This document shows, one piece after another, positions 51,918 to 60,881 of a stretch of DNA of 64,000 bases. Each line of letters opens with the position of its first letter. Position 1 is the first letter of the stretch. The translations under genes were made by a program, and so were the position numbers. The notes under the pieces are model-generated. The model was given only the letters and a program-made list of their open reading frames with translations, made no database searches and was not told where the DNA came from. The stretch is taken from contig NZ_JBNDJK010000001.1 of assembly GCF_050434925.1 (NCBI RefSeq), positions 496,001 to 560,000 of the forward strand. Reading direction: 5' to 3'. This stretch comes from Inquilinus ginsengisoli_B (GTDB lineage: Bacteria; Pseudomonadota; Alphaproteobacteria; DSM-16000; Inquilinaceae).

Positions 51918-52808
51918 ATGACCGGCCGGATCGCCCGATCGCATCGGCGGGCGGGGTGGCTGTTCCTGGCGCCGACGCTGGCGGCGCTGACTCTGGTGGC
52001 GCTGTGGCCGCTGCTGCGCACGCTGTTCTTCTCGACCACCGACGCCACCCTGGACGACCCGACCAATTACGGCTTCGTCTGGCTCGACAACTTCATCGAC
52101 GTCGCCCGTGACCCGCAATGGTGGCGGGCGGTCGAGAACACGCTGGTCTTCACCATCGTCTCGGTGGCGCTGGAGACGCTGCTGGGCCTCGCCATCGCCC
52201 TGCTGCTGAACGAGGCGATCCCCGGCCGCGGCGTTCTGCGCGCCGCCATCCTGGTGCCGTGGTCGATCCCGGTCGTGGTCTCGGCTAAGATCTGGGAATG
52301 GCTGCTGCACGACCAGTTCGGCATCATCAACCGCCTGCTGATCGACCTGCATCTGATCGACAAGGGCGTGGCCTGGACCGCCGACCCGTCGCTGGCGCTG
52401 GGCGTCGTCATCTTCGTCGATGTCTGGATCACCACGCCCTTCATGGTGCTGCTGATCCTGGCCGGGCTGCAGCTGATCCCGGCCGAGATCCACGAGGCGG
52501 CACGGGTCGACGGCGTGTCGTGGGGAAAGCGCCTGACCTCGATCACCCTGCCGATGCTGCGGGTGCCGATCGGCGTCGCCGTGCTGTTCCGCACCCTCGA
52601 CGCGCTGCGCATGTTCGACCTGAGCTACGTCCTCGGCGGCAATGGCGACCCGACCATGACCATGACGATCTATGCCCGCAACCAGCTGGTCAGCTTCCAG
52701 GAACTGGGCTACGGCTCGGCCGCGTCGACCTGGGTGTTCCTGCTGATCGCCCTGATCGCCATCGTCATCATCGGCGCGATCCGGCTGGACCGGACGAGCA
52801 TCCGATGA
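51918..52808 (+). CDS. Sugar ABC transporter permease (MalF-like)
   Basis: A 296-residue inner-membrane permease with six helices. The EAA loop is EAARVDGVSWGKRLTSITLP. It ends in an ATGA overlap with the second permease. Its natural promoter is upstream of the GH4 gene, so after the IS insertion its expression depends on read-through or on a promoter in the element. Confidence 0.9.
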   Translation: MTGRIARSHRRAGWLFLAPTLAALTLVALWPLLRTLFFSTTDATLDDPTNYGFVWLDNFIDVARDPQWWRAVENTLVFTIVSVALETLLGLAIALLLNEAIPGRGVLRAAILVPWSIPVVVSAKIWEWLLHDQFGIINRLLIDLHLIDKGVAWTADPSLALGVVIFVDVWITTPFMVLLILAGLQLIPAEIHEAARVDGVSWGKRLTSITLPMLRVPIGVAVLFRTLDALRMFDLSYVLGGNGDPTMTMTIYARNQLVSFQELGYGSAASTWVFLLIALIAIVIIGAIRLDRTSIR

Positions 52809-53680
52809 CCGTCGCGGCCGCCCCCACTTTGGCCCGGACCGCCGCCCGGTATCGCCGGCGCCGGCTGCTGAAGACCGTCGGGCTCGGCTGCGCCGTCATC
52901 CTGGTGCTGGTCTACACCCTGTTCCCCTATTACTGGGCGATCGTGTCCTCGCTGAAGACCGGGGCGTCGCTGTTCGAGGCGACGCTGCTGCCGGCCTTCG
53001 ACCTGATCTACTACAAGGCGCTGCTGCACGACCCGGTGTTCCTGGGCTCGATCGTCAACTCGCTGATCGTCGCCGGCTCGGCCACCGGGATCTCGCTGCT
53101 GCTCGCCATCGGCGCCGCCTATGCGCTCGGCCGGCTGGACTTCCCGCTGCGGCGGACGGTGCTGCTGCTGATCCTGATGATCTCGATCTTCCCGCAGATC
53201 GTGGTGCTGTCCGGGATGTTCGAGCTGGTGCGCTGGTTCGGCCTGTACAACCGGATCGGGTCGCTGACCTTCGCCTATCTGATCTTCACCCTGCCCTTCA
53301 CCGTCTGGGTGCTGACCGGCTTCATCCAGGACATCCCGCGCGAGCTGGAGGAGGCGGCGCTGATGGACGGCGCCAGCCGCGGCCGGGTGCTGGTCAGCGT
53401 GCTGCTGCCGCTGATGGGCCCGGCCCTGGCCTCGACCGGCCTCCTGGCCTTCATCCAGGCCTGGAACGAGTTCCTGTTCGCCCTGACCTTCATCCTGTCG
53501 GACGAGAACCGGACCGTGCCGGTGGCGATCGCCACCATTTCCGGCGGCAGCCGCTACGAGTACCCCTTCGGCCCGATCATGGCGGCCTCGGTGGTGGTGA
53601 CGCTGCCGCTGATCGTCCTGGTGCTGATCTTCCAGCGCAAGATCGTCGCTGGCCTGACCGCCGGGGCGATCAAGGGGTAG
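52805..53680 (+). CDS. Sugar ABC transporter permease (MalG-like)
   Basis: A 291-residue permease with the EEAALMDGASRGRVLVSVLL EAA loop and a WNEFLFALTFILSDENRTVP segment typical of MalG-type subunits. It is the last gene of the operon; no ATPase gene follows. Three bases separate its stop from the convergent NmrA-like gene. Confidence 0.9.
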   Translation: MTVAAAPTLARTAARYRRRRLLKTVGLGCAVILVLVYTLFPYYWAIVSSLKTGASLFEATLLPAFDLIYYKALLHDPVFLGSIVNSLIVAGSATGISLLLAIGAAYALGRLDFPLRRTVLLLILMISIFPQIVVLSGMFELVRWFGLYNRIGSLTFAYLIFTLPFTVWVLTGFIQDIPRELEEAALMDGASRGRVLVSVLLPLMGPALASTGLLAFIQAWNEFLFALTFILSDENRTVPVAIATISGGSRYEYPFGPIMAASVVVTLPLIVLVLIFQRKIVAGLTAGAIKG

Positions 53681-53683
53681 GCC

Positions 53684-54547
53684 TCAGCCGCGGACGACCA
53701 GCCCGGCGATCACCTCGGCAGCCTCGATCCGGCCCTTCAGCGCGTGGCGACCGCCGTCGCGGAACTCGATCCAGCCTTCGTTGAAGCCGTCGAGCATGCG
53801 GATGCGCGGCACCGGGTTCTTCATGCCCTGCGAGCGGAACAGGCCCTCCCAGATCTCGCGCGGCACCGGCTCGGCCCGCACCGGCTTGCCGAGGGTGGCG
53901 GCGAAGGCGGCGGCCAAGTCGTCCGGCGACACCCGGCGCGGCCCCTCCAGCTCGGCCACGCGCTGGCCCGCCCAGTCCTCGCGGATCAGCTCTGCCGCGA
54001 CGCGTCCGATATCCGCGGTCGCGACCATCGGCACCGGCCGATTGGTCGGCGCCAGGAAGCTGTGGATCACGCCCTCGTCGCGCGCCGAGGCCACGTCCCA
54101 GGCCGCGTTCTCGACGAACCAGGCCGGCCGCAGGATCGTCAGCGGCAGGAACACGCGGCGTAGCGCCGCCTCCTGCAGCGTGCGCTGCGACAGCAGGTTG
54201 TCCTGCGCGGCATCGGCGCCGATGGTCGAGAGGGCGAGCACCCGGCCCGGCCGGGCAGCCTGCAGCGCCTGCACCACCGCCGCGATCACCCGGCGCGCCT
54301 CGGGATAGCCGGGCTCCGGGTCGAAGTCCGAGGGCGGCAGGATGAAGACGGCCGTCGCCCCGGCGAATGCCTTGGTAAGGGCGGCCGCATCCGCCATGTC
54401 GGCGAGAGCGACCTCGCAGCCCTGCGCCGCCCAGTCCTCGCCCTTGCGCGCATCGCGCAGCACGGCGCGCACCGCCTCCCCGGCGGCCAGCAGATGCCGG
54501 GCGAGCGCGCCGCCCACCTGGCCGGTGATTCCCGTGATCGCGTACAT
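53684..54547 (-). CDS. NmrA-like NAD(P)-binding protein
   Basis: A 287-residue atypical SDR of the NmrA/HSCARG type, starting MYAITGITGQVGGALARHLL (nucleotide-binding GxxGxxG). The tyrosine-lysine catalytic pair of true dehydrogenases is not evident. LPLTILRPAWFVENAAWDVA and FVATADIG-like segments are family-typical. It may sense NADPH or reduce quinones (QorB-like). It is divergent from a LysR gene with an inverted repeat in the gap. Confidence 0.85.
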   Translation of the reverse strand: MYAITGITGQVGGALARHLLAAGEAVRAVLRDARKGEDWAAQGCEVALADMADAAALTKAFAGATAVFILPPSDFDPEPGYPEARRVIAAVVQALQAARPGRVLALSTIGADAAQDNLLSQRTLQEAALRRVFLPLTILRPAWFVENAAWDVASARDEGVIHSFLAPTNRPVPMVATADIGRVAAELIREDWAGQRVAELEGPRRVSPDDLAAAFAATLGKPVRAEPVPREIWEGLFRSQGMKNPVPRIRMLDGFNEGWIEFRDGGRHALKGRIEAAEVIAGLVVRG

Positions 54548-54609
54548 CCTGATCTCCTTCAGCGGATGCCGAAGATCTAGGCGCGCCGGATCGTTGCCGT
54601 GAGCGCCAT

Positions 54610-54632
54610 TGAGTCATAAGACTGGTGACTCA
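54610..54632. promoter_or_regulatory. LysR-type binding site candidate
   Basis: TGAGTCA (54610-54616) and TGACTCA (54626-54632) form a perfect 7-bp inverted repeat with 9 bases between them, in the 103-base gap between the divergent NmrA-like and LysR genes. Size and position fit an LTTR box. Confidence 0.6.
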
Positions 54633-54650
54633 GAATCAACGGAGGGAGCG

Positions 54651-55586
54651 ATGGCCTTCGACGGACGGGTGATCTCGACGATCGGCGTGTTGGCCGCGGT
54701 TGTGGAAGGCGGCAGCTTCGCCCGCGCGGCCGAGGCGCTGGGCCTGTCCCGCTCCGGCGTCAGCCGGGCGGTGGCGCGGCTGGAGGCGCGGGTCGGGGTG
54801 CGGCTGCTGGACCGCACCACCCGGGCCGTCGCCCTGACCGACGAAGGCCGCCGCCTCTATTCCGAGATCGCACCGCTGCTGACCGGGATCGAGGACGCGG
54901 TGACCGTCACCTCCGGCTCCGCCATCGCCGTGCGCGGCCGGCTGCGGGTGAATGTCGATGCCTTCTTCTCGCGCCTGCTGTTCACGCCGCATATCCCGGA
55001 GTTCCTGTCGCTTTACCCGGACCTCACCCTCGAGCTGGTGGCCAAGGACCAGCTCGGCGACCTGGTGGGCGAAGGCTTCGACATCGCCGTGCGCTTCGGC
55101 CACCCGCCGGACTCCGCACTGGTGTCGCGCAAGCTGCTGGAGACGCGGACGATCACCGTGGCCTCGCCGGCCTATGTCGCCGCGCATGGCCGGCCGCTGG
55201 TCCCGGCCGACCTGGCCCGCCACGCCTGCATCCAGGTGCGCGACTCCGCCTCCGGCCAGCCGATCGACACCTGGCCGTACCGGCGCGGCGCCGAGGCGGT
55301 GGAGGTGCGAGCGACGGGCCGGCTGATGGTGGCGGAGTTCGGCACCATGCTCGGTGCCTGTCTGGAGGGGGTGGGCATCGCCCGGGTCAAGGCGATCGGC
55401 GTGCAGCGGCTGATCGACCGGGGCGAGCTGGTCGAGCTGCTGCCGGACTGGACCGGCGAGAGCTTCCCGCTGCACGCGCTGTACCCGTCGCGCCACCTGC
55501 CCCCGGCCAAGGTGCGCGCCTTCATCGACTTCGTGCAGTCGCGCCTGGGGCCGGGCGCCGCAGCAGCGGCACAGGACGCCGCCTAG
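54651..55586 (+). CDS. LysR-family transcriptional regulator
   Basis: A 311-residue LTTR of the CrgA/AaeR-like group, with the winged helix in residues 1-70 (LAAVVEGGSFARAAEALGLS, RSGVSRAVARLEARVGVRLL) and ligand domain after 95 (GRLRVNVDAFFSRLLFTPHI). It probably controls the divergent NmrA-like gene through the inverted repeat between them. ATG 54651 has GGAGGGA upstream. Its stop shares a CTAG with the convergent LysR gene. Confidence 0.9.
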   Translation: MAFDGRVISTIGVLAAVVEGGSFARAAEALGLSRSGVSRAVARLEARVGVRLLDRTTRAVALTDEGRRLYSEIAPLLTGIEDAVTVTSGSAIAVRGRLRVNVDAFFSRLLFTPHIPEFLSLYPDLTLELVAKDQLGDLVGEGFDIAVRFGHPPDSALVSRKLLETRTITVASPAYVAAHGRPLVPADLARHACIQVRDSASGQPIDTWPYRRGAEAVEVRATGRLMVAEFGTMLGACLEGVGIARVKAIGVQRLIDRGELVELLPDWTGESFPLHALYPSRHLPPAKVRAFIDFVQSRLGPGAAAAAQDAA

Positions 55587-56458
55587 ACCGCCCGGGCGAG
55601 GTACGCCGGCGCAGCCTCCGCCGAGTCCACGATCAGCCGGCCGAGCTCGCGCGCGCAGGGCAAGGTGGTGCCGGGACGCCAGATCAGGGCGAACTCCACC
55701 TCCGGCAGGGGCGGCAGGCCGTGGCGGCCGTCGAGGATCTTCATCCCCGGCTCGATCTCGTCGCGGGCGATCATCGAGGCGGCCAGCCCGGCCAGCACCG
55801 CCGCCCGCAGCCCGTGCTGGTTGCCCGAGGTGAAGCCGACATGCCACTCGACGGCCGAAGCGGTGATGGCGTCGACGGCGATGGCGCGGCAGGGGCAGGG
55901 CGGCGGGGCAAGGGCGAGCGGCAGCGACGTACCCGCCGTCCAGTCGAAGCCCTCGGCCGCGGCCCAGACGAACTGCGTCCGCCGCAGCACCGTGCCGCCG
56001 GTCTCGCCCGGCAGGGACATCACCACGGCGAGGTCGAGCTCGCCCGCCTCGACCTTGGCGCGCAGGTCCAGGCAGACGCTGACCGCCACCTCCAGCCGCA
56101 CCTGGGGGAAATCGCGGGCATAGCGGCGCAGCAGCAACGGCAGCCGGTCGCCCATGAAGTTCTCCGGCACGCCGAAGCGGACGACGCCGGAAACCGCGGA
56201 GGGCAGGAAGCGACGGGTCAGCATGTCCTGCGCCTGCAGGATCTGCTCGGCATGGCGCAGGAACTCCTGGCCGTCCTCGGTCAGCAGCAGCTTGCGCGTG
56301 GTCCGGAGCAGCAGCGGCCGGCCCACCTGCTCCTCCAGCCGCCGGATCTGGTGGCTGACCGCCGACTGGGTCAGGTGCAGCCGTTCGGCCGCACGGGTGA
56401 AGCCGCCGGCATCGTGGACGGCAACGAAGGCGCGCAGCAGGGCGGGGTCGAAATCCAT
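55583..56458 (-). CDS. LysR-family transcriptional regulator
   Basis: A 291-residue LTTR (LLRAFVAVHDAGGFTRAAER, LTQSAVSHQIRRLEEQVGRP). It is divergent from a DHA2-family exporter gene, which it probably controls. The 186-base gap is AT-rich at the regulator end and holds ATGATGG (56470-56476) and CCATCAT (56509-56515) as a widely spaced inverted pair. Confidence 0.9.
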   Translation of the reverse strand: MDFDPALLRAFVAVHDAGGFTRAAERLHLTQSAVSHQIRRLEEQVGRPLLLRTTRKLLLTEDGQEFLRHAEQILQAQDMLTRRFLPSAVSGVVRFGVPENFMGDRLPLLLRRYARDFPQVRLEVAVSVCLDLRAKVEAGELDLAVVMSLPGETGGTVLRRTQFVWAAAEGFDWTAGTSLPLALAPPPCPCRAIAVDAITASAVEWHVGFTSGNQHGLRAAVLAGLAASMIARDEIEPGMKILDGRHGLPPLPEVEFALIWRPGTTLPCARELGRLIVDSAEAAPAYLARAV

Positions 56459-56644
56459 AGGCTAAATATATGATGGCGGAAAATGGACGCCACAAAATTA
56501 AATCATTTCCATCATGAAAGCGGATTGGCCAGAGTCGGATCCAGGCCTGATCAAGCGGCCCCACCCCACACCCTCCGCCGCGCCGGCACCGGTTCGCGCA
56601 AGCCCTTTGCGCGGCGGCGCGGCTTGTCGCTTCGAGAGAGGATC

Positions 56645-58183
56645 ATGGCTCTTTCACCCTCCGCCCGGAACATGGCCGCCCTGGTCGGCGTCTGCCTGGC
56701 TGCGCTGATGTTCGGCCTCGAGATCTCCAGCGTGCCGGTGATCCTGCCGACGCTGGAGACCGCGCTGCCTGCCGATTTCCGCGGGCTGCAATGGATCATG
56801 AACGCCTACACCATCGCCTGCACCACGGTGCTGATGGCAACCGGCACCCTGGCCGACCGCTACGGCCGCAAGCGCGTCTTCACCATCACCACCATCGCCT
56901 TCGGCGCCACCTCGCTGATGTGCGGCCTGGCCGACGACGTGTCGCTGCTGATCGCCGCCCGCTTCCTGCAGGGCCTGGCCGGCGGCGCCATGCTCACCTG
57001 CGTGATCGCGATCATCTCGCATCAATTCCAGGACGAGCGCGAGCGCGGCCGCGCCTTCACCGCCTGGGGCGTGATCAGCGGCATCGGCCTCGGCTTCGGC
57101 CCGATCATCGGCGGGCTGATCGCCAGCTGGTCGAGCTGGCACTGGGTGTTCCTGGTCCATGTGCCGCTGACCGTGCTGGCGCTGATCCCGGCCCTGATCG
57201 GCATCCGCGAATCGCGCGACCCGCACGCCCAGAAGCTGGACGTCGCCGGCATCGTCACCCTGACCCTGGCGGTGTTCGGCTTGGCCTTCCTGATCACCCA
57301 GGCGACAGAGCTGGACCGCACCACCGCGATCGGCCTTGCCGTGCTGACCGTGGCCGCCTTCACCGCCTTCGTGGTGGCGGAGCGGATCAGCCCGCATCCG
57401 ATGTTCGATTTCTCGGTGTTCCGCATCCGCCGGTTCAGCGGCGCGATCATCGGCTGCATCGGCATGAACTGGTGCTACTGGCCGTTCATGATCTACCTGC
57501 CGATCTACTTCCAGGGCGGACTGGGCCTCGACAGCCGGGCGGTGGGTTTCCTGCTGCTGGCCTACACCATCCCGTTCCTGGTGATGCCGCCGCTGGCCGA
57601 CCGCCTGCTGCAGCGCGGCGGCCCGCGCCTGGTGATCCCGCTCGGCATGGCCACGATGGGCACCGGCTTCCTGCTGATGTGGTTCGGCAGCTGCGTCGCG
57701 CAGGCCGGCTGGCTGACCGTGCTGCCCGGCACGCTGCTGGCCGGCATCGGGCTCGGCCTGACCAACACGTCGGTGACCAACACCACCACCGGCTCGGTCC
57801 CCGCCAACCGGGCGGGCATGGCGTCCGGCATCGACATCAGCGCCCGGCTGATCACGCTGGCCATCAACATCGCCATGATGGGGCTGATCCTGGTGGAAGG
57901 GATCCGCTGGTCCCTACCGGACGCCCTGTCCGGCGTCCTCGACGCCTCGCAGATGCAGGCGCTGGCCGCTTCCGTCGCCGCGGGCAACCTCGCCGCGCTG
58001 CCGCAAACCTACCCGGCGCTGGCGACGCTGGATCCGACGGGAGCCGCCGCCCACGCCGCGCTGGTCGACGGCTTCGGCTGGGTGATGCTGTATGGCGGCA
58101 TCGGCGCCTGGGCGTTGGCCGCCGTCAGCTTCGCGATCTTCGGCCCGCGCCGGTCGTGCCGGGCGCTGACCGCGGAAGCGTGA
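56645..58183 (+). CDS. MFS transporter, DHA2 (EmrB/QacA) family
   Basis: A 512-residue, 14-helix drug:H+ antiporter type protein. LEISSVPVILPTLETALPAD and LQWIMNAYTIACTTVLMATG (helices 1-2), the GTLADRYGRKRVF loop (motif A) and a helix 5 antiporter-type segment ISGIGLGFGPIIGGLIASWS are visible. The ATG at 56645 with GAGAGGA upstream is preferred over a longer frame to 56483. It would export an organic compound; no membrane-fusion partner is adjacent. Its end overlaps the convergent tetR gene by 59 bases. Confidence 0.9.
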   Translation: MALSPSARNMAALVGVCLAALMFGLEISSVPVILPTLETALPADFRGLQWIMNAYTIACTTVLMATGTLADRYGRKRVFTITTIAFGATSLMCGLADDVSLLIAARFLQGLAGGAMLTCVIAIISHQFQDERERGRAFTAWGVISGIGLGFGPIIGGLIASWSSWHWVFLVHVPLTVLALIPALIGIRESRDPHAQKLDVAGIVTLTLAVFGLAFLITQATELDRTTAIGLAVLTVAAFTAFVVAERISPHPMFDFSVFRIRRFSGAIIGCIGMNWCYWPFMIYLPIYFQGGLGLDSRAVGFLLLAYTIPFLVMPPLADRLLQRGGPRLVIPLGMATMGTGFLLMWFGSCVAQAGWLTVLPGTLLAGIGLGLTNTSVTNTTTGSVPANRAGMASGIDISARLITLAINIAMMGLILVEGIRWSLPDALSGVLDASQMQALAASVAAGNLAALPQTYPALATLDPTGAAAHAALVDGFGWVMLYGGIGAWALAAVSFAIFGPRRSCRALTAEA

Positions 58184-58760
58184 GGCCGTCGATCAGCGCC
58201 ACCAGCACCGCGCGGCACTCCGCCGGATCGGCCCCGCCGACGATGGCGAGCGCAGCGCGGTCATAAGCGGCGCCCAGCAACTGGGCGGCGGCATCCAGCG
58301 GCAACGGGCGCAGCGCCCCGGCCGCCATCGCCGCCGCCAGCCCTTCGCGCAGCGTCCGGCCGCCATGCCGGGCGTCGATCTGGTCCAGCCTCTCGCGACC
58401 CAGCACGGCCGGAGCCTCGATCAGCAACAGACGGGTCCGGCCCGGCACCGCCATGGCCCGGAGGAAGGCGTCGCCGCCCTCCAGCAGCGCCTCGAGCGGC
58501 GGCAGGCCAGCCGGCGCGGCGTGCTCGACCTCCTCCGCCACCGCCGCGGCCTCCGACTCCACCACGGCCTGGAACAGTGCCTGCTTGTCGGCGAAGTGGT
58601 GATACAGCGCCCCGCGGGTGACCCCGGCCGCGGCCACCAGCTCCGGCGTCCCGGTCTCGGCATAGCCGCGCTCGACGAACAACCCGCGCGCCGCCGCGAT
58701 CAGCGCGGCCTGGGTCCGGTCCGAGCGGTCCCGGTTGCTCCGGCGGCCCTCCTGTTGCAT
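58125..58760 (-). CDS. TetR-family transcriptional regulator
   Basis: A 211-residue repressor. The helix-turn-helix is in residues 15-60 (TQAALIAAARGLFVERGYAE, LVAAAGVTRGALYHHFADKQ). The C-terminal ligand domain starts FQAVVESEAAAVAEEVEHAA. ATG 58760 directly abuts one operator copy, which points to self-repression. It is divergent from a VOC-family gene; the two operators lie in the gap. Confidence 0.9.
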   Translation of the reverse strand: MQQEGRRSNRDRSDRTQAALIAAARGLFVERGYAETGTPELVAAAGVTRGALYHHFADKQALFQAVVESEAAAVAEEVEHAAPAGLPPLEALLEGGDAFLRAMAVPGRTRLLLIEAPAVLGRERLDQIDARHGGRTLREGLAAAMAAGALRPLPLDAAAQLLGAAYDRAALAIVGGADPAECRAVLVALIDGLTLPRSAPGTTGAGRRSRS

Positions 58761-58777
58761 ACATGCAGCCTGTATGT
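58761..58777. promoter_or_regulatory. TetR operator copy 1
   Basis: ACATGCAGCCTGTATGT, a 17-base palindrome with one imperfect position, directly next to the tetR start codon. Confidence 0.65.
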
Positions 58778-58790
58778 TAATTAGAAAGAA

Positions 58791-58807
58791 ACATGCAGCC
58801 TGCATGT
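58791..58807. promoter_or_regulatory. TetR operator copy 2
   Basis: ACATGCAGCCTGCATGT, a perfect 17-base palindrome around a central C, 30 bases from copy 1 (about three helical turns). It lies 24 bases upstream of the VOC gene start. Confidence 0.7.
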
Positions 58808-58831
58808 TGCGGCATCCAGGTGAAGAAATCC

Positions 58832-59257
58832 ATGAAGACTACCAGCGTCTATCCGGTGATCATGACGTCCGAGGTCGCGGCGACCGCCACCTTCTACGTC
58901 CGCCACTTCGGCTTCCGCCCCCTGTTCGAGGCTGATTGGTACGTCCATCTGCAATCGGTAGAGAGCGAGCAGGTGAACCTCGCCATCCTCGACGGCAGCC
59001 ACCACACCATCCCCGCGATCGGCCGCGGCCGGGTTTCCGGACTGCTGCTGAACTTCGAGGTCGAGGATGTCGATGCCGAATACGAGCGGCTGAAGGCGGC
59101 GGGGCTGCCGATGCTGCTGGAGCTGCGCGACGAGGCGTTCGGCCAGCGCCACTTCATCACCCAGGACCCGAACGGCGTGCTGATCGACATCATCAAGCCG
59201 ACCGCCCCGACGGCTGAGTACGAAACGCAGTATGCGCCCGGCAGCGTGCCGGCCTAG
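58832..59257 (+). CDS. VOC (glyoxalase/bleomycin resistance-like) family protein
   Basis: A 141-residue single VOC module pair (VYPVIMTSEVAATATFYVRH, FGQRHFITQDPNGVLIDIIK). Such proteins bind or modify small electrophiles or antibiotics, often with a divalent metal. Controlled most likely by the divergent TetR. An AGGTGAAG precedes ATG 58832. Its stop overlaps the convergent phosphatase stop (CTAG). Confidence 0.88.
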   Translation: MKTTSVYPVIMTSEVAATATFYVRHFGFRPLFEADWYVHLQSVESEQVNLAILDGSHHTIPAIGRGRVSGLLLNFEVEDVDAEYERLKAAGLPMLLELRDEAFGQRHFITQDPNGVLIDIIKPTAPTAEYETQYAPGSVPA

Positions 59258-59718
59258 CCAAGGCGTCCCGCGCGCAGCGCCGCGACCAGCCCGTCGCAGC
59301 CGGCCTCGACCAGGTCCAGCACCTGCTCGAAACCGGCGCTGCCGCCGTAATAGGGGTCGGGCACGTCCCGCCCCTCCAGCCCCGGCGCGTGATCGAGGAA
59401 CAATCCGATGCGGCCCGGGCCGGCGACGGTCAGACGGCGCATCCGGGCGAGATGGCCGCGGTCCATCGCCAGCAGCAGGTCGAAGCGGCGGAAATCCGCC
59501 CGCTCCAGCTTGCGGGCGCGCAGCGGCAGCAGGTCGTAGCCGCGGGCCGCCGCCGCCCGGATCGCCGGCGGGTGCGGCGGCTCGCCGGCATGGAAGCCCT
59601 GGGTGCCGGCGCTGTCGACCGTGTGGTCCAGCCGCGCGGCCGACAGCTTGGCCCGCATCACCGCCTCGGCGGTCGGCGAGCGGCAGATGTTGCCGGTGCA
59701 GACGAACAGGATGCGCAT
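59254..59718 (-). CDS. Low-molecular-weight protein-tyrosine phosphatase
   Basis: A 154-residue phosphatase. It has the phosphate loop VCTGNICRSP with nucleophile Cys7 and Arg13, and the general acid in DVPDPYYGG (Asp121). It removes phosphate from tyrosines (or arginine) in the cytoplasm. No tyrosine kinase or capsule gene is nearby. Confidence 0.93.
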   Translation of the reverse strand: MRILFVCTGNICRSPTAEAVMRAKLSAARLDHTVDSAGTQGFHAGEPPHPPAIRAAAARGYDLLPLRARKLERADFRRFDLLLAMDRGHLARMRRLTVAGPGRIGLFLDHAPGLEGRDVPDPYYGGSAGFEQVLDLVEAGCDGLVAALRAGRLG

Positions 59719-59766
59719 GCCGCCTGGATAGTCGGGACGTGCCCAGGCGGCAAGCCGGCCGATGGT

Positions 59767-60756
59767 TTAGAGACCGATGTCCTTCATTCCTTCCTCGAAG
59801 TAGCGCGCGCCGGCGACGGACTCAGGGGCGAACAGGGCGTCCAGCACCGCCACCTGTTCCGCCGTCAGCCGGATCGCGGCGGCGGCGGCGTTCTCCGCCA
59901 GATAGGCGCGGCGCTTGGTGCCCGGGATCGGTACCACGTTGTCCTGCCTGGCCAGCAACCAGGCCAGCGCCACCTGGGCCGGCTTGGCGCCGAGATCGAA
60001 GGCGAAATCCGTCAGCGCCTCGGCCAAGCGCCGGTTCTGCGCCAGCGCGTCCCCGGCGAAGCGCGGATTGACGCGGCGGAAGTCGTCCGCGGCCAGGGAC
60101 GAGGTGTCGGTCACCGCCCCGGCCAGGAAGGCGCGGCCGAGTGGCGAATAGGCGACGAAGGTGGTCCCCAGGTCGCGGCAGGCCTCGAGCACCCCGTTCC
60201 GCTCCGGATCTCGGGTCCACAGCGAATACTCGCTCTGCACCGCCGCGATCGGATGCACGGCATGGGCCCTGCGCAGCGTCTCGACCGACACCTCGGAGAG
60301 GCCGATCTGCCGCACCATGCCGGCCTGCACCAGCTCGGCCATGGCGCCGACCGCATCCTCGACCGGCACGTCGGTGTTGCGGCGGTGCATGTAGTAGAGG
60401 TCGATGACATCGGTGCCCAGGCGCCGCAGCGAGGCCTCGGCCGCCGCCCGGATATAGGCCGGCGAGTTGTCGATCCGCCGCCCGGCGACGCCGGGCTCGC
60501 GCACGATGCCGAACTTGGTGGCCAGCACCACCTTGTCGCGCCGGCCCTTGAGGAAGCGGCCGACCAGTTCCTCATTGTGCCCCGACCCGTACATGTCGGC
60601 GGTGTCGAGGAAATCGATGCCGTGCTCCAGCGCCGCGGCGAGGGTGTCGAGCGACTGCGCGTCGTCGCGCGGGCCGTAGAATTCGGACATGCCCATGCAG
60701 CCGAGGCCGATGGCGGAGACGGTGGTGCCGTCCTGGCCGAGAAAGCGTCTGTCCAT
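59767..60756 (-). CDS. Aldo/keto reductase
   Basis: A 329-residue AKR of the YajO/AKR13-like group. GLGCMGMSEFYGP, the catalytic Asp-Tyr in FLDTADMYGSGHNEE, DLYYMHRRNTDVPVEDAVGA with the histidine, and VPIPGTKRRAYLAEN for NADPH binding are all present. It reduces aldehydes with NADPH. AAGGAG lies before ATG 60756. It is divergent from a LysR gene that probably controls it. Confidence 0.93.
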   Translation of the reverse strand: MDRRFLGQDGTTVSAIGLGCMGMSEFYGPRDDAQSLDTLAAALEHGIDFLDTADMYGSGHNEELVGRFLKGRRDKVVLATKFGIVREPGVAGRRIDNSPAYIRAAAEASLRRLGTDVIDLYYMHRRNTDVPVEDAVGAMAELVQAGMVRQIGLSEVSVETLRRAHAVHPIAAVQSEYSLWTRDPERNGVLEACRDLGTTFVAYSPLGRAFLAGAVTDTSSLAADDFRRVNPRFAGDALAQNRRLAEALTDFAFDLGAKPAQVALAWLLARQDNVVPIPGTKRRAYLAENAAAAAIRLTAEQVAVLDALFAPESVAGARYFEEGMKDIGL

Positions 60757-60881
60757 GGTGTTCTCCTTGGTTCCGAGGCCGCCGGTCGCGCGGACCGCCG
60801 CGGCACGGCTGGAGAATGGGGATTGGGCAATCATGCGATAACCAGCAGATATGCGTATGAGCTGATGAGCAGGATTCAGTA

